Of a stretch of DNA of 64,000 nucleotides, positions 40,296 through 49,037 are shown piece by piece; within the stretch, counting starts at the first letter, position 1, and the number at the start of each line of letters is the position of its first letter. The translations under genes and the position numbers were made by a program. The notes beneath the pieces are model-generated. The model made no database searches. It saw only the letters and a program-made list of their open reading frames with translations, and was not told where the DNA came from. This DNA comes from VRUE01 sp963728365 (GTDB lineage Bacteria > Actinomycetota > Thermoleophilia > Solirubrobacterales > 70-9), in the NCBI GenBank assembly GCA_963728365.1, contig CAVSJI010000001.1, forward strand, positions 1,550,001 to 1,614,000. The letters run 5' to 3'.

Positions 40296-41370
40296 ACATG
40301 CCGCGACGCTCGCCGTCGCCCTGACGGCGCTCTTCGCCGGCCAGGCGCGAGCGCTGACCCTGGTGCCGCCGAAGCCCGACGTACTCTTCGGCGTCAGCGA
40401 CCAGGGGACGACGAAGAGCTTCAACGAATTCGCCGAGCTGATGGCGAAGCACCCAGCCCTGCTGGAGACCTTCCACCCCTGGGGCAACAGCCTCAATGCG
40501 GCCTTCGAACGCTGGCGGGAAACGGCGACCCGCCCGGTGCTGGCGATCTCCACGCAGGACGACCAGACGCTGGCCGAGCTGATCACGCCCGAGCAGATCG
40601 CGCTCGGCGCCGGCGACGACTACCTGCTGCAACTCAACGACTTCTTCGCCAAACGCGAACTGCCGGCGTACATCAGGCCGCTGGGGGAGCCGAACCGCTG
40701 CCTAAACGCCTGGTCGGCGGTCAACTGCGATGGCACCCGGAAGGGCGGCGAACACAGCACCCTCTGGTACAAGGAGGCCTTCCGCCGGATCGTCGCGATC
40801 GTGCGCGGGGGCCAGACCCTGGAAGGGATCGACGCGACGCTGGCCGAAATCGGCCTGCCGCCGCTCAACCGCACCAAAGGCCCCAACCCGACGACGCTGC
40901 CCGCGGCACCGGTGAGCATCCTCTGGACGCCGCTGCCAGCCGGCTCGCCACGCGTCAAGGGGAACTTCCCCGGCAACTACTGGCCCGGGGCGCGCTGGGT
41001 CGACTGGGTCGGCACCGACTTCTACTCCAAGTACCGGGTCTGGAAAGACCTGCAGCGCTTCTATCTCGGCAAATGGTGGCGCCGCAAGCCCTTCTCGATC
41101 ACCGAGTGGGCGATCTCCGAAGAAGACGAACCGCGCTTCGTGAAGCAGCTGATCGCCTGGACCGCCAAGCGCCCCCGCGTCCGCATGCTCCTCTACTACA
41201 TGGGCTTCGGCCCGGGCCCGAATCCCTACGACATCAACCTCTACCCCCGCACGATCAACACCCTCCGCCTAAAGGCCCGCCGCCCCAACTTCCTCGAATA
41301 CGCCGAATACAACGCCGGCAACCTCCCGCCCCTACCCCCCAAGGCCCGCAAGTCCTCCCAGCGCCCCTAG
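40276..41370 (+). CDS. secreted beta-mannanase-like protein (GH26/GH-A clan)
   Basis: A 364-residue exported protein. Residues 8-28 are a signal peptide (AATLAVALTALFAGQARA). The TIM-barrel part has YIRPLGEPNRCLNAW, where the Glu matches the acid/base of GH26-like enzymes, VDWVGTDFYSKYRVWKDL, and FSITEWAISEED with a Glu at the nucleophile position. A Pro-rich tail closes it. AAGGA ten bases before ATG 40276 sets the start, which overlaps the preceding gene. The polymer attacked is unknown; it could modify the cell's own polysaccharide. Confidence 0.68.
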   Translation: MYWRTIRHAATLAVALTALFAGQARALTLVPPKPDVLFGVSDQGTTKSFNEFAELMAKHPALLETFHPWGNSLNAAFERWRETATRPVLAISTQDDQTLAELITPEQIALGAGDDYLLQLNDFFAKRELPAYIRPLGEPNRCLNAWSAVNCDGTRKGGEHSTLWYKEAFRRIVAIVRGGQTLEGIDATLAEIGLPPLNRTKGPNPTTLPAAPVSILWTPLPAGSPRVKGNFPGNYWPGARWVDWVGTDFYSKYRVWKDLQRFYLGKWWRRKPFSITEWAISEEDEPRFVKQLIAWTAKRPRVRMLLYYMGFGPGPNPYDINLYPRTINTLRLKARRPNFLEYAEYNAGNLPPLPPKARKSSQRP

Positions 41371-41454
41371 ACCCCCCCTGGCGGGCTCGACCGCCTCCAT
41401 GCTGTTACCGATGCCCCGCCCGTCTCGGGTGGGGCCGACGCCTTGGGCCTGTCT

Positions 41455-41498
41455 CGGATCCTCTCTCTGACGCCTGGAACCTGTCTCGGGAGGATCCG
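41455..41498. repeat. inverted repeat among CTGTCTCGG words
   Basis: CGGATCCTC (41455-41463) and GAGGATCCG (41490-41498) pair perfectly around 26 bases. The word GTCTCGG occurs three times in 41421-41490. It lies downstream of the mannanase-like gene and may end its transcript. Confidence 0.4.
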
Positions 41499-41543
41499 GG
41501 TGCTCGGCTGGCGAGGGCCGCGGCAAGCCGGGCAAGGACGCAG

Positions 41544-41574
41544 AAGGCCCGCGATGCGGCGCATCGCGGGCCTT
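41544..41574. terminator. strong hairpin downstream of groEL
   Basis: AAGGCCCGCGATGC-ggc-GCATCGCGGGCCTT is a 14-bp perfect stem 75 bases past the groEL stop and 170 past the mannanase-like stop. It is placed to end both converging transcripts. No other gene is seen in 41371-41649. Confidence 0.7.
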
Positions 41575-41649
41575 CGAGGACACCGCCCGGCGCAGCCCCG
41601 GCGCCGCCAGACGGGCGCCCGGGCCGACCGAGCCAGATTCCAGGCGTCG

Positions 41650-43290
41650 TTACATCATCCCGCCCATGTCCGGCATGCCGCCGCCGGGCATGCCGCCGCC
41701 GGCGCCTTCCTTCTCGGGCGGCTCGGCGATGATCGCCTCGGTGACGAGGATGTTCTTCGCGATCGAGGCCGCGTTCTGCAGCGCCGAGCGGGTCACCATC
41801 GTCGGGTCGATCACGCCGGCGGCGATCAGGTCGCCGTACTCGCCGGTCGCCGCGTTGAGACCTTCGCCGGTCTTCAAATCGCGGACCTTGTTGACCACGA
41901 CCGAGCCCTCCAGGCCGGAGTTCTCGGCGATCTGGCGGACCGGCTCCTCGAGCGCGCGATGCACGATGCGGGCCCCGGTCGCCTCGTCGGGATCGTCGAG
42001 CTTGTCGACGTCCAGGTCGGACTGCGCGTTGAGCAGAGCCACACCACCGCCCGGCACGACGCCCTCCTCGAGCGCGGCGCGGGTCGCCTGCAGCGCGTCC
42101 TCGACGCGGTGCTTCTTCTCCTTCATCTCGGTCTCGGTGGCGGCGCCGACCTTAACCACGGCGACGCCGCCAGCCAGCTTGGCGAGCCGCTCCTGGAGCT
42201 TCTCCCGATCGAAGTCCGAGTCGGTGTTCTCGATCTCGTTTTTGATCTGGTTGATGCGGCCCTTGATGCCCTCGGTCTCGCCGGCGCCGTCGATGACCGT
42301 CGTCGTGTCCTTGGAGACGACCACGCGACGCGCTTTGCCGAGCTGTGAGAGCTGGGTGTTCTCCAGCTTGAGGCCCATCTCCTCGGTGATCACCTCGCCG
42401 CCGGTGAGGATCGCGATGTCCTCGAGCATCCGCTTGCGGCGGTCGCCGAAGCCCGGAGCCTTGACCGCGACGCCGGTGAAGGTGCCGCGCAGCTTGTTGA
42501 CCACCAGGGTCGCGAGGCACTCGCCCTCGACGTCCTCGGCGACGATCAGCAGCGGCTTGCCGCCCTGCATGACCTGCTCGAGCACCGGCAGGATGTCCCG
42601 CACGGAGCCGATTTTCTGGTTGGCGATCAGGATGTAGGGGTCCTCGAGCACCGCCTCCATGCGGTCCTGATCGGTGACCATGTAGGGCGAGATGTAGCCC
42701 TTGTCGAACTGCATGCCCTCGGTGAACTCGAGCTCCATGCCGAAGGTCTGGCCCTCCTCGACGTTGACCACGCCGTCCTTGCCGACCTTCTCGATCGCGT
42801 CGGCGATCACGTTGCCGATCTCGTCGTCGGCGGCCGAGATCGCGGCGACGCGAGCGATCTGCTCCTTGCCGGCGACCTCCTTGGACTGCTTGCCGCGCAG
42901 ATCCTCGACGACCTCGTCGACGGCCTTCTCGATACCGCGGCGCAGGGCCAGCGGGTTGGCGCCGGCGGCGACGTTCTTGAGCCCCTGGCGGACGATGATC
43001 TGGGCCAGCAGGGTCGCGGTCGTCGTGCCGTCACCGGCAACGTCGTTGGTCGCCGTGGCGACCTCGCGGACCAGCTGGGCACCCTGATTCTCGAACACGT
43101 CCTCGACCTCGACCTCGCGGGCGATGGTGACGCCGTCGTTGGTGATCGTCGGCGCGCCGAACTTCTTGTCGAGCACGACGTAGCGGCCCTTCGGGCCGAG
43201 GGTCACCTTGACAGCGTCGGCGACGGCGTCGACGCCGGCCTGCAGCGCCCCACGCGCGTCCTCTCTGTACTTCAGCTCCTTGTGAGCCAT
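41650..43290 (-). CDS. groEL: chaperonin GroEL (Hsp60)
   Basis: A 546-residue chaperonin subunit of full length. VTLGPKGRYVVLDKKFGAP, the nucleotide-binding NDVAGDGTTTATLLAQ, the apical domain and the late GGVAVVKVGAATETEMKEKK and VPGGGVALL are intact. The tail is the flexible Gly/Met-rich type (GGGMPGGGMPDMGGMM). With GroES it folds proteins in an ATP-driven cage. AAGGAGG upstream sets the start. It lies 44 bp after groES and shares its CIRCE-controlled promoter. Confidence 0.97.
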   Translation of the reverse strand: MAHKELKYREDARGALQAGVDAVADAVKVTLGPKGRYVVLDKKFGAPTITNDGVTIAREVEVEDVFENQGAQLVREVATATNDVAGDGTTTATLLAQIIVRQGLKNVAAGANPLALRRGIEKAVDEVVEDLRGKQSKEVAGKEQIARVAAISAADDEIGNVIADAIEKVGKDGVVNVEEGQTFGMELEFTEGMQFDKGYISPYMVTDQDRMEAVLEDPYILIANQKIGSVRDILPVLEQVMQGGKPLLIVAEDVEGECLATLVVNKLRGTFTGVAVKAPGFGDRRKRMLEDIAILTGGEVITEEMGLKLENTQLSQLGKARRVVVSKDTTTVIDGAGETEGIKGRINQIKNEIENTDSDFDREKLQERLAKLAGGVAVVKVGAATETEMKEKKHRVEDALQATRAALEEGVVPGGGVALLNAQSDLDVDKLDDPDEATGARIVHRALEEPVRQIAENSGLEGSVVVNKVRDLKTGEGLNAATGEYGDLIAAGVIDPTMVTRSALQNAASIAKNILVTEAIIAEPPEKEGAGGGMPGGGMPDMGGMM

Positions 43291-43334
43291 CTCTGTTCAG
43301 TCCTCCTTGTTCTTCTCAGTCCTAATGGCGACGG

Positions 43335-43622
43335 CTAGCCGAGCTTGGCGAGGACGTCCGACTCGCGCAGCACGAGCAGGTCGTCGTCCTCGACGGTGAC
43401 CTCGGTGCCGCCGTACTTGGAGTAGAGGACCTCGTCGCCCTCGCTCACGTCGAGCGGGCGGCGAGAGCCGTCCTCGTTGATCGCGCCGTCGCCGACGGCG
43501 ACGACCTTGCCCTTCTGGGGCTTCTCTTTGGCCGTGTCGGGGAGGACGATCCCGCTCGCGGTCGTCTCCTCCTCTTCGATCGGCTTGACGATCAGCCGGT
43601 CCCCGAGGGGCTTCAGCTTCAT
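43335..43622 (-). CDS. groES: co-chaperonin GroES (Hsp10)
   Basis: A 95-residue lid subunit: MKLKPLGDRLIVKPIEEEET, the mobile loop ETTASGIVLPDTAKEKP, and the roof and C-terminal YGGTEVTVEDDDLLVLRESD. It caps GroEL. First gene of the heat-shock operon; the CIRCE operator lies 57 bases before its ATG. Confidence 0.97.
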   Translation of the reverse strand: MKLKPLGDRLIVKPIEEEETTASGIVLPDTAKEKPQKGKVVAVGDGAINEDGSRRPLDVSEGDEVLYSKYGGTEVTVEDDDLLVLRESDVLAKLG

Positions 43623-43678
43623 CCGTATACCTCCGTTATTGGGTCAGGGGTGGTTCGTATTCAGAAGTTCGAACTGGA

Positions 43679-43705
43679 TTGGCACTCTCGGCATGAGAGT
43701 GCCAA
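43679..43705. promoter_or_regulatory. CIRCE operator of groESL
   Basis: TTGGCACTC, nine bases, GAGTGCCAA: a perfect 9-9-9 inverted repeat very close to the consensus TTAGCACTC-N9-GAGTGCTAA. It is expected to bind HrcA and repress groESL at normal temperature. Confidence 0.93.
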
Positions 43706-43737
43706 CGCCCGGAAAGATAGCGATTCGCGGCGCTCGG

Positions 43738-44226
43738 TCAGCCGCTCGCCAGCAACTTGCAGCCGAGCAGCCCGGCAACGCCCTCGCCGCCGCGCGCCAT
43801 CACCCAGTCGTGGTTCCACTCGAAGACCGGTCGGGCGACCGGCGCCAGCAGGTTCATCCAGGCCCTCGTCGTCGAGACGTTCCACTCGTAGAGCACCGCG
43901 GTGACGCCATCCTGCTCGCAGAGCCGCCAGCGGCCGATCCCGGTCAGCTCCCCCACCGCGTGGCCCTCGAGCAGGTACGGGTGCTCGACCCGGGTCGTCG
44001 TGACCTCGAACTCGACCCGGTAAGGCAGCACGCTCTTCCAGACGAGGCGTGAGACCGTGCCCACCCCGTCGATCCCCGTGCCTCGGTCGTCGCCGTGGCG
44101 CACCTCGGTCACCTCCTCGACCCCGCGCCACCACTCGGGCCAGCGCTCCTGGTCGTGGATCGCGTCCCAGACCGGCTCGCGCGGCGAGTCGAGTAGCCAG
44201 GTGGTGAGGAAGTTGTAGTCAGCCAC
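43738..44226 (-). CDS. SRPBCC (START/Bet v1-like) family protein
   Basis: A 162-residue small-ligand-binding fold protein: LTTWLLDSPREPVWDAIHDQ at the N-terminus, WPEWWRGVEEVTEV, GVGTVSRLVWKSVLPYRVEF and the long C-terminal helix MNLLAPVARPVFEWNHDWVM. Such proteins bind hydrophobic ligands or act as cyclases; no specific role is visible. It reads leftward between groES and an ASCH-domain gene. Confidence 0.8.
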   Translation of the reverse strand: MADYNFLTTWLLDSPREPVWDAIHDQERWPEWWRGVEEVTEVRHGDDRGTGIDGVGTVSRLVWKSVLPYRVEFEVTTTRVEHPYLLEGHAVGELTGIGRWRLCEQDGVTAVLYEWNVSTTRAWMNLLAPVARPVFEWNHDWVMARGGEGVAGLLGCKLLASG

Positions 44227-44259
44227 CGAGCCTGGATACGGATCGGATCGACGACACGA

Positions 44260-44664
44260 TCAGTTGTGACGGGGCGTCTCGCCGTTGCCGAAGTGTGCGC
44301 CCGGCGGCTCGACGATCTGCGAGAAGCGGATCACGGTGACCGTTTCGTCGGGGGCGACCGGACGGCTGTATATCTGCTCGAGGAAGTTGATCTCGTCCTC
44401 GAGGCGACGGAACTCGGGGTTGTCGTGCTCGATGTCGCGCGGCGAGAGGTCTGACGCCCGCTTCACCTCGACGTCGTCGATCACCGCGGTGAAGATCTTC
44501 TCGCGCGGGCTGTGGCGAAAGCCGACCGTGATCCAGACGACCATGCCGCGCTCGTACTTGTTGCTCTTGTCGCCAAGCCGGATGGTCGCGGTCTTGCGGC
44601 CGCGCTTCAGCTGGTCGACGAAGACCGGCGAGTAGAAGTTGAGAACGTAGATCCCGCCCCGCAT
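44260..44664 (-). CDS. ASCH domain protein
   Basis: A 134-residue protein with the PUA-like ASCH fold: IYVLNFYSPVFVDQLKRGRK with TATIRLGDKSNKYERGMVV near the N-terminus (the conserved K-x-x-T-x-R of the putative RNA-binding cleft) and FTAVIDDVEVKRASDLSPRD later. ASCH proteins act in RNA binding or as amidohydrolases on modified nucleosides. The role here is unknown. It diverges from the RTX-like gene. Confidence 0.78.
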   Translation of the reverse strand: MRGGIYVLNFYSPVFVDQLKRGRKTATIRLGDKSNKYERGMVVWITVGFRHSPREKIFTAVIDDVEVKRASDLSPRDIEHDNPEFRRLEDEINFLEQIYSRPVAPDETVTVIRFSQIVEPPGAHFGNGETPRHN

Positions 44665-44762
44665 GAGCGAAGCGAGCGTATCTGACCGGGGCGCCTTACC
44701 AAGTTCTGGACCTTTGTCGGAACCGTGACTGAAGATCCGCGCGATCTCGCCGATGGAAGAGG

Positions 44763-46664
44763 GTGCCGCGATTCGCTCCGACCCCAGCTCGCCTGCCGCT
44801 GCTCGCCATGGCAGCCTGCGCCGTCCTGCTGTTGCTCGCCTGCGCCGCGAGCGCCGACGCGGCGACCTGCCACGGCCACCACGCGACGATCGTCGGCACC
44901 GCCGGCAACGACGTGCTCGTCGGCAAGGGCGCCAGCGACGTGATCTACGGCGGTGGGGGCAACGACAAGATCTATGGCGGGCGCAACGGCAACGACATCA
45001 TCTGCGGCGGTCCGGGAAACGACAAGATCTATGGCGGCAAGGGCTTCGACCGCCTCTACGGCGAAGGCGGCAATGACAAGCTCGACGGCGGCAGCGGCTC
45101 GGACCGCATCGAAGGCGGCGAGGGCGACGACCTCCTGATCGGCGAAAAGGGCAAGGACCACCTGCTCGGCGACGGCGGGGACGACAAGCTGCTCGGGCAG
45201 AAAGGGCCCGACGTGATGCTCGGCGGCCCCGGCGACGACTTCGCCAACGGCGAGAAGGGCAGCGACAGCGAGAACGGCGGGCCCGGCAACGACATGCTCC
45301 TCGGTGACAAGGGCAACGACGAGATCGAAGGCGGGCCGGGGGACGATCGCATCGAAGGCGGGCCGGGGGACGACCCGATGCTCGAGGGCGGCGCGGGCAC
45401 TGACTACGTCTACGGCAGCGCCGGCAGCGACCACGTCGACGGCGGCGAAGGCGACGGCGACGTGGTCCGCGGCGACAGCGGCGAAGACACGCTCACGGGC
45501 GGGCCGGGAACGAACGACATCGCCTCATACGCCAGCGCGAGTCGCGGCAGCGTCACCGTCGACCTGATGAGCGGCCGCTCGAAAGGCGACGGCCACGACA
45601 CCCTGTTGGGCTTCGAGGACATCGTCGGCTCGCCGCAGGACGACACGATCGTCGGCGACAACGAAGTCAACCGGCTCGACGGCGGCGTCGGAAACGACGA
45701 CCTCGACGGGTTGGGCGGCCCCGACGAAGCCTTCGGCGGCCAGGGCGACGACGAATGCTCCGAATTCGCCACCGAGCACTCCTGCGGGCCCGAAGAAGCC
45801 CCGCCGAGCGCCGGAACGTTCGTCATCCTCAACCAGGGCCTTGACGGAAGCAGCCTGATCGTGCAGGGCGACAGCGGAGCCAACCACATCGGGGTGCACT
45901 TCTACGACGGAGGTTGGACGATCACCGAAGAAGGCGGGTCGATCGCCTCCGGCGAAGGCTGCGGGGCGGCGTCATCGAACGGATCGGTCACTTCCGTCAC
46001 CTGTCTGACCACCATTGCCACCGGCCTGGTCGTGGTCACGGCGGGCGGCGGCGATGACACGGTCGACGTCGCCGAAAGTGTCCCGGCCGGAGTCAAAGTG
46101 CGGATCAACGGCAATGCCGGCTCGGACACGCTGAGCGGGGGCGTCGGCGACGACGTCCTGGAAGCGGGCGAGAACTACAACGGGCCCGACTACGGCAACG
46201 ACACGCTGATCGGCAACGCCGGGGCGGACGTGCTCTACGCCGACCCCGGCGCCGACCAGCTCCAAGGAGGGCCGGGCAACGATCTGCTCGTCTCCTCGGT
46301 CGCCGTCTGCCAGGGCCACACCTACGACGGCGGGCCTGGCGAGGACACCGTCTCTTACGGGCGCTCCAACGCGCACATGCAGGTCCAGCTCGGCGGCACC
46401 GGCGCGCCGCCCGGCTGCGGCCACCCCGACCACGTGCTCGCCGACAATGAGGACCTCGAGGGCTCCGACGGCCCCGACGTGCTGATCGGCGACAACGGCG
46501 CCAACAGCCTCTTCGGCCATCTCGGCGCCGACGTCTTCATCGGCAAGAACGGCAACGACTCGATCGAAGCGATCGACGGCCAGCGCGACAAGAAGATCGA
46601 TTGCGGCCCCGGCAACGACGACGCCGGCCGCGACCGCAAGGATCCGCACCCGATCAGTTGCTGA
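44763..46664 (+). CDS. secreted RTX-like calcium-binding protein
   Basis: A 633-residue exported protein starting at GTG with GGAAGAGG before it. The signal sequence LLAMAACAVLLLLACAASAD contains a possible lipobox (LLAC), so it may be lipid-anchored. From about residue 43 the protein is built of nonapeptides GGxGxDxxx (GGGGNDKIY, GGPGNDKIY and so on), broken by two non-repeat segments near 340-430 and 510-550. Each pair binds calcium in a beta-roll. No catalytic domain is visible, so it is probably structural or adhesive. It ends 15 bp before the converging Crp-type gene. Confidence 0.88.
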   Translation: MPRFAPTPARLPLLAMAACAVLLLLACAASADAATCHGHHATIVGTAGNDVLVGKGASDVIYGGGGNDKIYGGRNGNDIICGGPGNDKIYGGKGFDRLYGEGGNDKLDGGSGSDRIEGGEGDDLLIGEKGKDHLLGDGGDDKLLGQKGPDVMLGGPGDDFANGEKGSDSENGGPGNDMLLGDKGNDEIEGGPGDDRIEGGPGDDPMLEGGAGTDYVYGSAGSDHVDGGEGDGDVVRGDSGEDTLTGGPGTNDIASYASASRGSVTVDLMSGRSKGDGHDTLLGFEDIVGSPQDDTIVGDNEVNRLDGGVGNDDLDGLGGPDEAFGGQGDDECSEFATEHSCGPEEAPPSAGTFVILNQGLDGSSLIVQGDSGANHIGVHFYDGGWTITEEGGSIASGEGCGAASSNGSVTSVTCLTTIATGLVVVTAGGGDDTVDVAESVPAGVKVRINGNAGSDTLSGGVGDDVLEAGENYNGPDYGNDTLIGNAGADVLYADPGADQLQGGPGNDLLVSSVAVCQGHTYDGGPGEDTVSYGRSNAHMQVQLGGTGAPPGCGHPDHVLADNEDLEGSDGPDVLIGDNGANSLFGHLGADVFIGKNGNDSIEAIDGQRDKKIDCGPGNDDAGRDRKDPHPISC

Positions 46665-46679
46665 GCGGCGCGCAGGCGC

Positions 46680-47384
46680 TCAGAAGATGTAGTTACGCAG
46701 CTTGTCCGGCTCGAGCACGGTGACCCGGCCGCGCCCGGGACGGACGATGCCGCCGCGCTCGAGGTCGGCGAGGAAGCGGCTGACGCTCTCCCGCGAGGTG
46801 CCGGCCAGCTGGGCGAGGTCCGCCTGGTTCATGTGGATCGTCACCTCGGTGCCGTCGCCGATCCGGGGGTGCTCCTCGGCGACCAGCTGAGAGAGGACGC
46901 CGGCGACCCGGCTGGGCACGGTCTGGAAGGACTGGCGCGAGATCCGCTCGTTGGCGGACCGCAGGCGCCGCACCAAGGCCTTGTTCAACTTCACGGTGAT
47001 CTCCGGGTGGCGGGTGAGCAGGGCGCGCACCTCGCCCGCCGGCAGCGCCAGCAGCTCGCCGTCGGTAAGCGCCTCGACGCTCGCCGAGCGCACCTCGCCG
47101 TCGAGCATCGCCAGCTCGCCGAAGATGTCGCCCGGCCCGAGCGTGGCGAGCGTGATCGCCCGTCCGTCGGAGTGCTCGCGCGTCACCCGGAAGCTGCCGT
47201 CGCGGACGATGTAGCAGGCGTCGGAGTGGTCCCCCTCGTGGAAGACCCGCGTGCCGGCGGGGAAGGTCCGTCCCACCGCGACCCGCGAAAAGTTCTTCAG
47301 CTCGTCCTCCTCCAGGTCGGCGAAGAGCGGCACGCTGCGCAGCAGCTCGACCGGCCCCAGCAGCCCCACCTCACGATCCTCCAT
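46680..47384 (-). CDS. Crp/Fnr-family transcriptional regulator
   Basis: A 234-residue regulator. The cyclic-nucleotide-binding beta barrel runs from LLRSVPLFADLEEDELKNFS to LGPGDIFGELAMLDGEVRSA, with the phosphate-binding cassette GELAML-x-x-x-x-RSA. The C-terminal winged helix has LAQLAGTSRESVSRFLADLE as recognition helix. It lacks the Fe-S cysteines of FNR, so it is closer to a CRP that may bind cAMP. ATG 47384 was chosen because the domain starts there. Confidence 0.9.
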   Translation of the reverse strand: MEDREVGLLGPVELLRSVPLFADLEEDELKNFSRVAVGRTFPAGTRVFHEGDHSDACYIVRDGSFRVTREHSDGRAITLATLGPGDIFGELAMLDGEVRSASVEALTDGELLALPAGEVRALLTRHPEITVKLNKALVRRLRSANERISRQSFQTVPSRVAGVLSQLVAEEHPRIGDGTEVTIHMNQADLAQLAGTSRESVSRFLADLERGGIVRPGRGRVTVLEPDKLRNYIF

Positions 47385-47418
47385 CTCTCGATTATCCCCC
47401 TTTGAGGCCGCGCCACTG

Positions 47419-48672
47419 CTACCGGCGTACCCGCTCGAAGGCAACTGCCATCCGTTCGAGCTCGTCTCGGGACAGGCCAACGGCGCTCGCCTCCTCGCGC
47501 CACCGCGCGACCGCGGCCTCGACTTGCGCGAAGATCTCGGCGACCCGCTCGTGGCGCAGCCGGTAGAGCGGGGCCGTCGCGCGCACCGCATCCAAGTCAG
47601 GAATCCGCAGCTCCCCGTCGAGCGTCAGGCTGTGCTCCCCGGTGAGCGGCGACGGATTGACGTCGAAGGCCGGGGCCAAGCGCCATCCCGAAGGCTCGCG
47701 CAGGAAGCCATGGTTGCGCAGGTGGTCGTCGTGGTTGGAGATGAGCACGTTGAAGACGACGCGCCGGAAGAGCTGCTCGAGGTCGGTCTCGATCGCGTCG
47801 GGGTCCCCGACGCTCTCGATCGCCTGCGCGATGTCCAGATAGCCGGCGCCGTCTTCCCCGTCGCGCCGGCCGGCGAGCGTCATCGCCGAGGCGTACATGC
47901 GTCGCCCACCGCCCCGCCGGTCGAAGCGTCTGGCGCAGTAGGTCCGGTAGCGGGCACCGAGGTCCAGCAGCCTCGACTCGGGGACCTCGATTCCCGCCGC
48001 CACGGCAAGGCGAGCGGTGACCTGCTCCCAGGCGCCGAGATCGTGGCGGTCTTCGTGGGAGGGGAACTTGGCGATCCACAGCGATCCGTCCTCTTCGCTG
48101 AAGTTCGCCTTGGGCCGGGCGCCGCCCAGCGAACTGCCCGGCGCGACCAGCATCGCGATCCAGCGCTCCTCCTCGCCCCTTGCCTCCGGCATCCCCTGCT
48201 CCACCTCTTGGGCCCAGTGCTCGAGCTCCCGCAGGCGTGTCGCTGGAGGCACCGCAAGCGGATTATCGTCGAGGAATGGACCTTCCTCGGACGCCGCGAT
48301 GCGCAAGGCTCCCATCCGCGTCTTGTCGTCGACGCCGACCAGAAAGTCCCACTCGTCGAGCGAGCGGCGACCGCGTTCCTCCCGCCGGGCCGCCAGCGCC
48401 TCGCGGCGCTCGAGCAGGGTGCGGCCCCAGCGATCGGGTGAGGCGTCGGTGAAGATCCCCGGCAGGGCCGGGGGAAATTGATCGCCCTCATAGAGCGGCA
48501 GCGCCGGATCGAGCGGGAAGGAGACGGAGGCGCCGACCCAGTCGGCGTCGTAGGCGAACGAGATGACGCTCTGCGCGCCGACTCGCTCGCGGCTGAGGGC
48601 GCCCAAGGGCCGGCGCTCGCCCAGCTCGGGGGCGTCGAGATGGACGACGACCCAGTCACGGCCGCCGTTCAC
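47419..48672 (-). CDS. hipA: HipA-type serine/threonine kinase toxin
   Basis: A 417-residue HipA-like kinase. The N-terminal domain has LPGIFTDASPDRWGRTLLE, the P-loop-like segment SSLGGARPKANF is where HipA carries its autophosphorylated Ser, and the catalytic core is VLISNHDDHLRNHGFL with FDVNPSP as metal-binding DxN/D. Toxic HipA phosphorylates glutamyl-tRNA synthetase and induces persistence; this member's target is unknown. Its GTG overlaps the antitoxin stop (GTGA). Confidence 0.88.
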   Translation of the reverse strand: MNGGRDWVVVHLDAPELGERRPLGALSRERVGAQSVISFAYDADWVGASVSFPLDPALPLYEGDQFPPALPGIFTDASPDRWGRTLLERREALAARREERGRRSLDEWDFLVGVDDKTRMGALRIAASEEGPFLDDNPLAVPPATRLRELEHWAQEVEQGMPEARGEEERWIAMLVAPGSSLGGARPKANFSEEDGSLWIAKFPSHEDRHDLGAWEQVTARLAVAAGIEVPESRLLDLGARYRTYCARRFDRRGGGRRMYASAMTLAGRRDGEDGAGYLDIAQAIESVGDPDAIETDLEQLFRRVVFNVLISNHDDHLRNHGFLREPSGWRLAPAFDVNPSPLTGEHSLTLDGELRIPDLDAVRATAPLYRLRHERVAEIFAQVEAAVARWREEASAVGLSRDELERMAVAFERVRR

Positions 48673-48989
48673 GGCTCGCGCCCCGTCGATGCTCGCCGTG
48701 GGCGAGTCATGCGCACGTCCTGCAGCCGCCGTCCGAGCTCGTCGTCGCGAGCAATCTGGTCGAGGTCCTCTTCAAGACCAAGGACAGTCAGCACCCGTGC
48801 CAGCAGGGCGAGACTGACCGAGAGGTCGCCCTGCTCGAGCTTGGTGAGTGTGCCGCGCGCCACCCCGACGCGCTTTGCCAGCTCGCCGAGTGACATGCGG
48901 CGGCGCATACGGGCAAGGCGCAGGCGCTCGCCAAGCGCCTGCGCGCGCCTTTGGGTCTGAGGGTGCAGGGGGTAAGCGTTGCGTGGCAC
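48669..48989 (-). CDS. hipB: HipB-type XRE antitoxin
   Basis: A 106-residue DNA-binding protein: ALGERLRLARMRRRMSLGEL with AKRVGVARGTLTKLEQGDLS as helix-turn-helix, then VSLALLARVLTVLGLEEDLD. It is expected to neutralise HipA and repress the operon. It is the first gene of the pair, with direct-repeat operator candidates just upstream. Confidence 0.87.
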   Translation of the reverse strand: MPRNAYPLHPQTQRRAQALGERLRLARMRRRMSLGELAKRVGVARGTLTKLEQGDLSVSLALLARVLTVLGLEEDLDQIARDDELGRRLQDVRMTRPRRASTGREP

Positions 48990-48990
48990 G

Positions 48991-49018
48991 CTAGATAGAT
49001 TAGATGCTAACGATGCTA
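48991..49018. promoter_or_regulatory. hipBA promoter/operator region
   Basis: An AT-rich stretch with CTAGATAGATTAG and two direct GATGCTA words (49003 and 49012, nine-base spacing), directly before the hipB start. Such short repeats one helical turn apart are typical binding sites for the antitoxin. Confidence 0.45.
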
Positions 49019-49037
49019 CTGTCCAATTTATTGAACG

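Noticed and set aside
44763..45420. Minisatellite-like GC repeats
   Set aside because: They are explained by the GGxGxD nonapeptide coding repeats of the RTX-like gene.
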